Below are positions 47,597 through 54,193 of a stretch of DNA of 64,000 nt, one piece after another (the stretch's first letter is position 1; every line of letters starts with the position of its first letter). The stretch lies in assembly GCA_965229615.1 (NCBI GenBank), contig OZ245890.1, positions 310,001 through 374,000 of the forward strand. The letters run 5' to 3'. Under the pieces are notes generated by a model that had not been told where the DNA came from, ran no database searches, and saw only the letters and a program-made list of their open reading frames with translations. The translations under genes were made by a program, and so were the position numbers. Source of the DNA: G965229615 sp965229615 (lineage in GTDB: Bacteria > Pseudomonadota > Alphaproteobacteria > Rickettsiales > Midichloriaceae).

Positions 47597-48445
47597 ATGT
47601 TGGAACTAATATGGAGAATATGGGGGAGGATAAAAGAAACATTAAACAAAATAAAGAGGATAATAATGCAAGCATGGAATTCTGTGACTAATTATGTTTA
47701 TCACAAATCGCAAGGCGATAACAAGCAATCAGAGCAAGAAGAACTACTAGCAAGTGAAAAGGAGAGTTCACAACATATATTTGTTGAGAAAGGCATCACA
47801 GTAGTACAACCCAAACAATCAAGATCGTGTTTTGCTTTATTTGGTTCAAATAACAATGGTGTTGAAATGCAGGAATATTACAGCCCTAAGTCAAGTACGG
47901 AATCATTTAACGTAATAGATAATGATCCAAGAGAATTAGAAGGTAATGTACAAGAAGGACTGCAAAAGATAGGTGAAGCATGTGAGGACCTGCAACAGGG
48001 TGCAATTGTACCAAGTCAAGTGAAACCAGGTGGTAAGAAGGCATTTGACAAGGCTAATGCAGAGCATGGAGTAATTCAAATGTTTAGTGGATTGGATAGG
48101 ATGATTGCAAACACAAAACAAACAATAGAAGCATGTAAAGAAATCAAAACAGAATTGCAAAACTTAGGAGAAGCAGCAGCAGCAGATAGACAGAGGGCAG
48201 AAGCAGATATGCAAGAGTTGAAGGACAAGATGGAAGCAGATAGACAGAGGGCAGCAACAGACATGGATGAGTTGAAAGGGATGATGAGCAAGAAAGACAA
48301 AGACATGGATGAGTTGAAAGGGATGATGTCAATGTTATTGAAAGATAGAGCCCCAAGAAGAGAAGAAAGTGAAGAGAGGAAGGTATCGTTTACAGAGAAG
48401 GAAAATAGGAAAAGGGAATTAGGTGAAAAGAACCAGAGGCGATGA
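47597..48445 (+). CDS. array coiled-coil protein A7
   Basis: A 282-aa member and the last complete one. The start block is shared, but residues 25-125 are unique in the array (QAWNSVTNYVYHKSQGD to VEMQEYYSPKSSTESF). The variant-2 block of A6 then returns nearly unchanged in DNA. The coiled coil includes a duplicated DMDELKGMMSKKDK unit. The tail is RELGEKNQRR. A unique segment between shared blocks is the clearest mosaic in the array. Its stop is 1 base before the truncated A8 ATG. Confidence 0.83.
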   Translation: MLELIWRIWGRIKETLNKIKRIIMQAWNSVTNYVYHKSQGDNKQSEQEELLASEKESSQHIFVEKGITVVQPKQSRSCFALFGSNNNGVEMQEYYSPKSSTESFNVIDNDPRELEGNVQEGLQKIGEACEDLQQGAIVPSQVKPGGKKAFDKANAEHGVIQMFSGLDRMIANTKQTIEACKEIKTELQNLGEAAAADRQRAEADMQELKDKMEADRQRAATDMDELKGMMSKKDKDMDELKGMMSMLLKDRAPRREESEERKVSFTEKENRKRELGEKNQRR

Positions 48446-48446
48446 A

Positions 48447-48548
48447 ATGTTGGAACTAATATGGAGAATATGGGGGAGGATAAAAAATGTGGGGACTTTG
48501 ACAGAATCACAGCCCTATAGCAACCAAGGCTTGTGTTATGTCACTTGA
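48447..48548 (+). pseudogene. truncated array copy A8
   Basis: The array junction and first 13 codons (MLELIWRIWGRIK) are present. Identity then stops abruptly after about 48485 (GGGGAGGATAAAA), and the frame runs through unrelated sequence to a TGA at 48546-48548, giving a 33-residue ORF that has lost the whole body of the family. The break is the left boundary of the ankyrin/deaminase segment. It overlaps the 3' end of the ankyrin gene on the other strand. Confidence 0.8.
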
Positions 48549-49357
48549 GTACCCTTTGATGTTTTTTCTTTATTCATATATCCCACATAACTAATATTCT
48601 GCTCAATCTGTATCTCTCCCCAACCTCGTTTCAAAATTTCACAGCCTTCATCTTCTGCTAATATTGAATTAAGCTTTTCCTTATCTTCAGGTGATAACTC
48701 TTTTAAGAAATCTGTTGTTATTTTTTTTAGTACAAGCATTTTGACGTCTCTCATCTCATCATTTACGTGTTCTAAAATATCGCTTTTACCACCAAGCGCA
48801 TTTGTAAAAAACTGATGGTATTTCTTCAGATCAATCATTGTCATGTGGCCATCTGCACTCATTTCACGCAATGCATCCAACACTGCATCACAGAATGTTT
48901 CAATGTGTTCATCATCTTTTATTACTTGCATTATATTTCCACCATATTCGATGTCTGCTCCCTGCAAAATCAGTGTTTTTATTGTTTCAAAACCGTCTTC
49001 TTTATTTACAGCAACATGCAAAGGAGTTTCACCATTGCTGTTCATAGTATTTAACTCCGCACCATACTTTTTCAGCATTTCTATTATCCTACTATTGCTA
49101 TTTAGCACTGCACCAAATACTACAGTTTCGCCATTTATCTCTTCTAAGACACAATTGGGATCTGCACCGATTTCCAGCAGAGCCTTAATAATCCTAATAT
49201 CAATGCAATTGTAAACCCAATGCCACGGAGTAAAATATTCATAACAATCCACTCTGATATGTGGATCAAATTTACCTAGTGCTGCAAATGCTTGTTTAAA
49301 GCTAGCCCAATCATTTGTTTTTATCGCAAGGCATAAACCTTTAATGTTTTCTTGCAT
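48536..49357 (-). CDS. ankyrin-repeat protein
   Basis: A 273-aa protein with about four ankyrin repeats in its first 140 residues, for example IRIIKALLEIGADPN, SRIIEMLKKYGAELN, NGETPLHVAVNKEDG and FETIKTLILQGADIE. The C-terminal half is helical with no recognised domain. Ankyrin proteins in Rickettsiales are frequent secreted host-binding effectors, but secretion cannot be shown from the sequence. It lies on the opposite strand to the array and the deaminase gene, divergent from the latter with 95 bases between. Confidence 0.85.
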   Translation of the reverse strand: MQENIKGLCLAIKTNDWASFKQAFAALGKFDPHIRVDCYEYFTPWHWVYNCIDIRIIKALLEIGADPNCVLEEINGETVVFGAVLNSNSRIIEMLKKYGAELNTMNSNGETPLHVAVNKEDGFETIKTLILQGADIEYGGNIMQVIKDDEHIETFCDAVLDALREMSADGHMTMIDLKKYHQFFTNALGGKSDILEHVNDEMRDVKMLVLKKITTDFLKELSPEDKEKLNSILAEDEGCEILKRGWGEIQIEQNISYVGYMNKEKTSKGTQVT

Positions 49358-49452
49358 ATTTTTCTTGTATATTTTTTACACATATCTATAATTTCTCCAT
49401 ATATGCACTGTAAAGCTGCTCAACACTTAAATCAAGTAGGAATTTAACAAAC

Positions 49453-50604
49453 ATGGAAAATAAATCATCAGAAGTAAAATCAATAACAGAACTAGAGCTG
49501 CTTGACTGCCTTGCACACTTGCTAACAGGAGCAGACGTATGTGCAGCTGTTGCATTATATGATAATCAGCTATTAGTATCAAATAATACTGGAGACGGTC
49601 AGCACATACAAGAGTGCATGGATATACTATGCGATTTTGTAAGAGAAAAAAATATAGAATGTTACAAAAAATTATTAAAATTCGCAATAAATGCAGCAGA
49701 CAGTGCTGTTGAGAGACAGGCAGCGTTAATGCAACCACACAAGCAGGAGCAGATGCAAGAAGTTGAATTAACAAAAGCACAAGAAGCATTTTGTGGTAAT
49801 GCTGTAATTTCCGCAGAAAGTTTGCTGAAAGTACTAAGCTTGAAGGAAATATTAAATAATAAGGACGTTAAGAAGCTATTTCATAAGGACGCTGAGAACA
49901 CTGAGAAGTATAAAAACATCAAAACGAACAGTGCATCTATTGAGCAACTATTAGATGTATTGAAAGTGGTAGAATCTGAAATGCCAAAAAGCAAAGTGGT
50001 AGAATCTAAAATGCCAAAAAGCCATGGATTCATTGCAAAAGCGCAACGTATGATTGCTTTCATTGAACAAGCTAAACAAGCGAAGGGAACTGAAGATCTA
50101 GTTGCTTTATGCAAAAATTACAACGAAGATATGTGTGAAGTCGGTTTAAAATCCAGCAACAAAGATAAAAAAGAGCGCCTAGAGAATATGAAACAGCTTA
50201 TGCTATCGAGAGCACAAAACGCTGTATCTGGTATTGTATATGCATTGCAATACAATGAATGTTCTGACATACTGTCTCTACTAAGAAAAAGAGAATTTCA
50301 ATTCGTATCAAAAGAAGCAGAAAAAATTCTGGAAGAAAAACCATTAAAGTTTGTAGAAACAAAATGCTCACTACATGCAGAAATGAATATAATACAACAT
50401 ATATATGATACAGATCAGGCTTTTAATGACAAAGTACTAAAAATTGGTATAAGCAAACGTTGTTGTGCAAGTTGTAGTGTTGCAATTGAACTACTTGATA
50501 GGACTAACATCGAAATTACTGCAAAAGATGGTAATTTTTCTACTCTAAATGGGGCAAACCAGATTTCCTTAATAACATTGATGAGCAACTTCTTATTGAA
50601 CTGA
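49453..50604 (+). CDS. OTT_1508-like deaminase-fold protein, candidate effector
   Basis: A 383-aa protein whose C-terminal 80 residues have the cytidine-deaminase zinc signature: HAEMNII at 308-314 (codons from 50374) and KRCCASCSVAIE with Cys338 and Cys341. Spacing and the GISKRCCASC phrase match my recollection of the OTT_1508 deaminase family first described from Orientia. The N-terminal 300 residues are helical with a tandem 10-residue duplication (KVVESEMPKS, KVVESKMPKS). The active-site residues are complete. No neighbouring immunity gene is evident. Substrate (nucleotide, RNA or DNA) cannot be told. Confidence 0.75.
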   Translation: MENKSSEVKSITELELLDCLAHLLTGADVCAAVALYDNQLLVSNNTGDGQHIQECMDILCDFVREKNIECYKKLLKFAINAADSAVERQAALMQPHKQEQMQEVELTKAQEAFCGNAVISAESLLKVLSLKEILNNKDVKKLFHKDAENTEKYKNIKTNSASIEQLLDVLKVVESEMPKSKVVESKMPKSHGFIAKAQRMIAFIEQAKQAKGTEDLVALCKNYNEDMCEVGLKSSNKDKKERLENMKQLMLSRAQNAVSGIVYALQYNECSDILSLLRKREFQFVSKEAEKILEEKPLKFVETKCSLHAEMNIIQHIYDTDQAFNDKVLKIGISKRCCASCSVAIELLDRTNIEITAKDGNFSTLNGANQISLITLMSNFLLN

Positions 50605-50615
50605 TTAACAGTAAA

Positions 50616-50804
50616 ATGATTAACGCTAAAAATCAAAAGATAGAAAGGAGGGATGCTACTGAGATAGCGGTATATACTCCTAACTTAGATTTCCTTAATA
50701 ACACTAATGAGAAAGAGTTTATTAAATCTACTAAAGCAGCGACATTTAAAAATCGAGTAACGAGGAGAAGGGACTCAAGCAGTAGTGAAGAGAAAAAGAG
50801 GTAA
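50616..50804 (+). pseudogene. array tail remnant fused to unrelated sequence
   Basis: A 62-codon ORF whose last 15 or so residues (TRRRDSSSSEEKKR) match the tails of array proteins A3 and A4 and end with the same AAGAGG-TAA-TGAA-ATG junction. The first 45 residues have no match in the array. A 17-base direct repeat (AGATTTCCTTAATAACA) occurs in this ORF at 50687 and in the deaminase end at 50561, so part may be a duplicated piece of that gene. Right boundary of the inserted segment lies near 50765. Likely non-functional. Confidence 0.6.
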
Positions 50805-50808
50805 TGAA

Positions 50809-51060
50809 ATGTTGGAACCAATAGGGAGAATATGGGGGAGGATAAAAGAAATATTAAACAAAATAAAGAGGAAAATAATGAAAGCATTGCAATGGTTTGG
50901 TTTTTATAAAGATAAAGGAGAAAGAAAACGAATTGGAGTTACAAGAGTCTTTGATGGGTGCTGATGAGGAAAGAGATGTAAGGGAACAGATGGCTGCGAT
51001 GAACACAGCATTAAAAGAAAAACCAATAAGTAAAAAAGAGGGATATCTACTCAGTCAAGC
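50809..51060 (+). pseudogene. frameshifted array copy A9
   Basis: Starts as an array gene (MLEPIGRIWGRIKEILN, then KALQWFGFYKDKGE, similar to A3). After GGAGAAAG a 2-base loss relative to A3 shifts the frame, which ends at a TGA by 50964. The correct frame continues as NELELQESLMGADEE to about 51040, then hits unrelated sequence before a stop at 51077-51079. The body, coiled coil and tail are missing. Its end abuts the response regulator gene at 51051. Confidence 0.8.
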
Positions 51061-51761
51061 TTGTATCCCATCATCCTAACAGTTTTGATCACATCTATAC
51101 CACTTGAGCTGCAGTTGATAAGATGCTTACGTAGTCTTGTAATATGTACATCTACCGTTCTTTCATCAACATCGTTATCTTCACCCCATACTCTTGCAAT
51201 TAAACTACTACGCGAGAACACTTTTTTTGGATACTCCATTAAGATTTGTAGAATCTGATATTCTATCGGTGATAGCTTGATTATAATATTATTCCTTCTC
51301 ACTGTGCACTCATTCATATCCATTTCGATATCGAGATACTTGAGCTTGCGTTCTACAAATGCGGATCTGATTCTTCGTAATATCGCCTTGATGCGTGCTA
51401 ACAACTCAACTTGTGAAAATGGCTTTGTTATATAGTCATCAACACCATGCTCAAAACCACTAACTTTATCTAAGTCTTCATCTTTTGATGAAATCATTAT
51501 TATAGGAATATTTGCAGTTGCATCATTTGAACGCAACATTGCACATATCTTAATGCCTGTTATGCCTGGTAAACACCAGTCAAGCAATATAACATCGGGT
51601 TCTATTAAATGTACAGTATCAACCACATCATCACCATCACTCACAATTTCGACTTCATATCCATTTTTTTTCAAGTTGTACTCAACAGTTTTAGCAATTG
51701 ATTTATCATCTTCAGCAACTAAGATTTTCAATTTACTATTGTATTTTTTTTTATCAATCAT
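51051..51761 (-). CDS. OmpR/PhoB-family response regulator
   Basis: Two-component transcription factor, 236 aa. The receiver (about 11-125) has the acidic pair ED at 18-19, phospho-acceptor Asp61 (VILLDW), the SSKD segment and conserved Lys (ITKPFS). The winged-helix domain (about 140-236) has LSPIEYQILQILMEYP and DERTVDVHITRLRKHL, with the final MMGYKL. Sensor kinase is not adjacent. Its 3' end borders the array remnants. Confidence 0.93.
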   Translation of the reverse strand: MIDKKKYNSKLKILVAEDDKSIAKTVEYNLKKNGYEVEIVSDGDDVVDTVHLIEPDVILLDWCLPGITGIKICAMLRSNDATANIPIIMISSKDEDLDKVSGFEHGVDDYITKPFSQVELLARIKAILRRIRSAFVERKLKYLDIEMDMNECTVRRNNIIIKLSPIEYQILQILMEYPKKVFSRSSLIARVWGEDNDVDERTVDVHITRLRKHLINCSSSGIDVIKTVRMMGYKLD

Positions 51762-51779
51762 AGTGATTATTATATTTAG

Positions 51780-52397
51780 TTATGTAGTCGTTGCCTTTTC
51801 ATCACCATATAAAACATTGTTCTTATCACAATTCCATGGACTTGCGAAATCAAATGATCTAAAATCTTGTTGTAGGTTCACATTTTGCGATATTACTCCA
51901 GATTGCAACTTATCATATTGTACCTCAACATATCCCGTCAGTGGAAAGTCTTTTCGCATCGGATGCCCAACGAATCCATAGTCAGTCAAAATTCTACGCA
52001 TGTCATTATTACCACTGAATATTATGCCATACATGTCCCATATTTCCCTTTCATACCATGTTGCGATACTAAAAATATTTGAAACACTTGAAATTATCTC
52101 ATTATCGTTTGCATGCAGTTTGATTAGCATGCGGACATTGCTTGTAAGGCTCAACATATTATAGATAATTTCAAATCTTTTCTCTCTTGCTGGATAATCA
52201 ACTGCACATATACTCAACATCATTTCAACTCTACATATATCATCTGATTTTATATCATGTAGAAATGGCACTATAACAGCATTTTCATGTAAATCAACTA
52301 TTACTGTCATGTCATGTGAATTAATTATGCAACTTATAAGATACTTTTGATACTTATTACTTTGTAAGTGTTCGAGCAGATTTGTACTTGTTGACAT
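51780..52397 (-). CDS. nuoC: NADH-quinone oxidoreductase subunit C
   Basis: 30-kDa subunit of complex I, 205 aa. The family signature is clear: DYPAREKRFEIIYNM, then SIATWYEREIWDMYGI and RRILTDYGFVGHPMRKDFPLTGYVEV. The N-terminal 45 residues are divergent. It lies upstream of the response regulator on the same strand with an 18-base gap, away from nuoB and nuoD which normally flank it. Confidence 0.96.
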   Translation of the reverse strand: MSTSTNLLEHLQSNKYQKYLISCIINSHDMTVIVDLHENAVIVPFLHDIKSDDICRVEMMLSICAVDYPAREKRFEIIYNMLSLTSNVRMLIKLHANDNEIISSVSNIFSIATWYEREIWDMYGIIFSGNNDMRRILTDYGFVGHPMRKDFPLTGYVEVQYDKLQSGVISQNVNLQQDFRSFDFASPWNCDKNNVLYGDEKATTT

Positions 52398-52501
52398 GTT
52401 GTTGAAACAATAATACTAATATTTTTAGTGTGTTAATTTGAACTTAACATATTCATTACCGAAAATGAAAAGCTAAGTTAATAAAATCTATCAAACGATA
52501 T

Positions 52502-53353
52502 ATGAAGAAGTTAAGCAATATAGCACTTATAACATTGTGTTCATTAACACTCCTGAACAGTAGTGATTGCAATGCCAAAACAGCAGTCAACAAAACAACT
52601 AACTCATATGTTTTGCTCAATGTAGGGGCGGGATACGTAGCACACAATACGTATGATACTGAAAGGCATAACGTTAGAGAAGATTATCCGTATAACTTCA
52701 AAAGAGAGATACCTAAAGTATCACTTGGTGTTGGTAGAAATATTACTGAATGTTTTGATGTTGAAGTTACCGTGAATCACATTGGTCAATTTAAACACGA
52801 ATATGCAGGCAAAATAATGCTAGATGATCCACAACCCTCTAGCATTCTTGAGTATAATAGTGATACTGCAACTCTCAACACTTTCCATAGTGTTATTTCT
52901 GGTGTTGCAGCTGGCAGAGCAACTGCATATCAAAAAATGCGAAGCACTGCATTGCTGGTAAACGCTAAGTATCTTATTCCATGTGCTAAATTCTCACCAT
53001 ATCTAAAGGCTGGCGTTGGAGTATCATGGAATACAATGGGTGATTATAAACGTACTGTTTCTAAAACGTTTGATGTTATATATCCAGGAGCTTTAAAGAG
53101 AAACTTTGCATGGAATATAGGGATTGGTGTACAAAAACAACTCTGGGGTGTGATGGAAAGAATAAAAGTTGGTATTGGGTATGATTTGCAAAATATTGGA
53201 ACTTTTCAGACAAAAGATATAATGAAAATACATTCGAATGTAAATAACACCACTACTACATACAACCAAAATGATGGCGTGGTAGGTAAAGTGGTTGGAC
53301 CTAAACGCAACATGATACATAGCTTATATCTATCATTTACGATCGATATGTAG
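52502..53353 (+). CDS. outer-membrane beta-barrel protein
   Basis: A 283-aa protein with a signal peptide (MKKLSNIALITLCSLTLL, cleavage about residue 25) and alternating strands such as SYVLLNVGAGYVAHNTY, VSLGVGRNITECFDVEVTVN and FSPYLKAGVGVSWN. It ends in SLYLSFTIDM, a final strand in the style of a barrel C-terminus though not ending in Phe. It resembles the rickettsial small surface-antigen barrels, but I could not assign a named family. Monocistronic. Confidence 0.75.
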   Translation: MKKLSNIALITLCSLTLLNSSDCNAKTAVNKTTNSYVLLNVGAGYVAHNTYDTERHNVREDYPYNFKREIPKVSLGVGRNITECFDVEVTVNHIGQFKHEYAGKIMLDDPQPSSILEYNSDTATLNTFHSVISGVAAGRATAYQKMRSTALLVNAKYLIPCAKFSPYLKAGVGVSWNTMGDYKRTVSKTFDVIYPGALKRNFAWNIGIGVQKQLWGVMERIKVGIGYDLQNIGTFQTKDIMKIHSNVNNTTTTYNQNDGVVGKVVGPKRNMIHSLYLSFTIDM

Positions 53354-53429
53354 TGGCATGCAGTACTTTTTTATACGTCATGCATTCTACAATTCTGATT
53401 CTGGAGTCTGGTATGAGTATCGTTAAGTT

Positions 53430-53446
53430 TGTTGTTGGAAACAACA
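53430..53446 (+). terminator. hairpin after the outer-membrane protein gene
   Basis: TGTTGTT (53430-53436) and AACAACA (53440-53446) form a perfect 7-bp stem with a three-base loop, 77 bases after the barrel gene stop. A T-rich stretch (AATTTTTCC) follows about 12 bases later, so termination is possible but not strong. The stem has low G+C content. The rest of 53354-53575 shows no gene. Confidence 0.35.
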
Positions 53447-53575
53447 CATCTTTAACAATTTTTCCATAGATTTCTTGTATGATAGAGAATCAATTGTGAG
53501 TTTATCAAAACAACAAACAATAACATGATTGTAAGCAACACACAACCAAGTCTTGTACTTAAGAAGAAAAATAAA

Positions 53576-53649
53576 TGGAGCGGGTGATGGGAATCGAACC
53601 CACACAGCCAGCTTGGAAGGCTGGAACTCTACCATTGAGCTACACCCGC
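53576..53649 (-). tRNA. tRNA-Gly (TCC anticodon)
   Basis: A 74-base cloverleaf on the minus strand including an encoded CCA (TGG at 53576-53578 on the plus strand). It reads GCGGGTGTAGCTCAATGGTA at the 5' end. The anticodon loop is CTTCCAA and the T arm GTGGGTTCGATTCCCAT. All arms pair well. CCA is encoded here but not in the initiator tRNA of the same window. Confidence 0.95.
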
Positions 53650-53761
53650 AACCCCCTCTCAATGAGAAACTATCATATATTGAGACATCATACAAGAAAA
53701 ATTTCTCAACATGTGTTATGATCCATACAACGAAATTCAAAAGCATACTAAAAATTACAAA

Positions 53762-54193
53762 ATGCAAAGCAGAATATATGTTGTATGTATAGCACTGTGC
53801 ACATCTCTCATTGTATCATATGCTGAAGCACAAACAACTTATGACCTAACAGAACATATGAAGTATCTTGCTGCTAGGGAAATGGTATTATCACAAAATA
53901 TAGCAAATATTGATACTCCAGACTACAAACCGAAAGATTTGATACCAAATAATAAACAACAACATGGTTTGAAAATGTCACTTACGAATCCTGCTCACAT
54001 GCAAATCGATACATATAATAGTTACAGTATGATACAGGGTGAAATACTTGAAATAAAACCAAATGGCAATGCTGTAACGCCAGAGCACGAACTGATGAAA
54101 AAAAATGAAAATGCCATTAAGTTTAATGAAATTAGCAATCTATATAACAAATCAAGACAGATGCTGAAAGTAGCAATAAATGGCAGTAAATAA
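53762..54193 (+). CDS. flgB: FlgB-like flagellar basal-body rod protein with a Sec signal peptide
   Basis: A 143-aa FlgB homologue. The diagnostic rod-protein N-terminal helix is MVLSQNIANIDTPDYKPKD (about 39-57) and the C-terminal helix is EISNLYNKSRQMLKVAI. The first 23 residues form a convincing Sec signal peptide (VVCIALCTSLIVSYAEA) not seen in normal FlgB, which is exported by the flagellar type III apparatus. ATG 53762 is preferred over 53711, which would put 17 polar residues before the signal. No flgC or fliE follows; flhB is 5 kb away. Confidence 0.82.
   Translation: MQSRIYVVCIALCTSLIVSYAEAQTTYDLTEHMKYLAAREMVLSQNIANIDTPDYKPKDLIPNNKQQHGLKMSLTNPAHMQIDTYNSYSMIQGEILEIKPNGNAVTPEHELMKKNENAIKFNEISNLYNKSRQMLKVAINGSK

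Larger units (their letters stand above)
43590..48485 (+). repeat. tandem array of mosaic coiled-coil units with internal heptad VNTRs
   Basis: Seven copies of the junction (stop, ATG, LELIGRIWGR block and the DNA through AACATTAAACAAAATAAAG) start at 43967, 44829, 45544, 46220, 46950, 47593 and 48443, the last one truncated. An eighth copy is at 50805. Start-to-start distances are 862, 715, 676, 730, 643 and 850 bases, all 1 modulo 3. Within units a 21-base repeat (encoding ADRQRAE and relatives) varies in number. Conservation extends to synonymous sites, implying recent duplication or ongoing gene conversion. Confidence 0.92.

Noticed and set aside
43940..47600. Programmed frameshifting at the array junctions to make a polyprotein.
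   Set aside because: Poly-A stretches (GAAAAAG) lie near the stops, but a -1 slip would not enter the next gene's frame; a +1 slip would be required and no +1 signal was seen. Re-initiation is simpler.
43590..48485. CRISPR array.
   Set aside because: The repeats are long, coding, in frame and without unique spacers of constant length; no cas gene is present.
44071..48510. Long minus-strand ORFs through the array (up to 359 codons, rich in Leu, Ser, Phe and Pro).
   Set aside because: They mirror the purine-rich Lys/Glu/Asp/Arg heptads on the plus strand, which seldom place stop codons in the opposite frames. They are repetitive, lack ribosome-binding sites and share no family signature, while the plus-strand ORFs have coupled starts and conserved tails.
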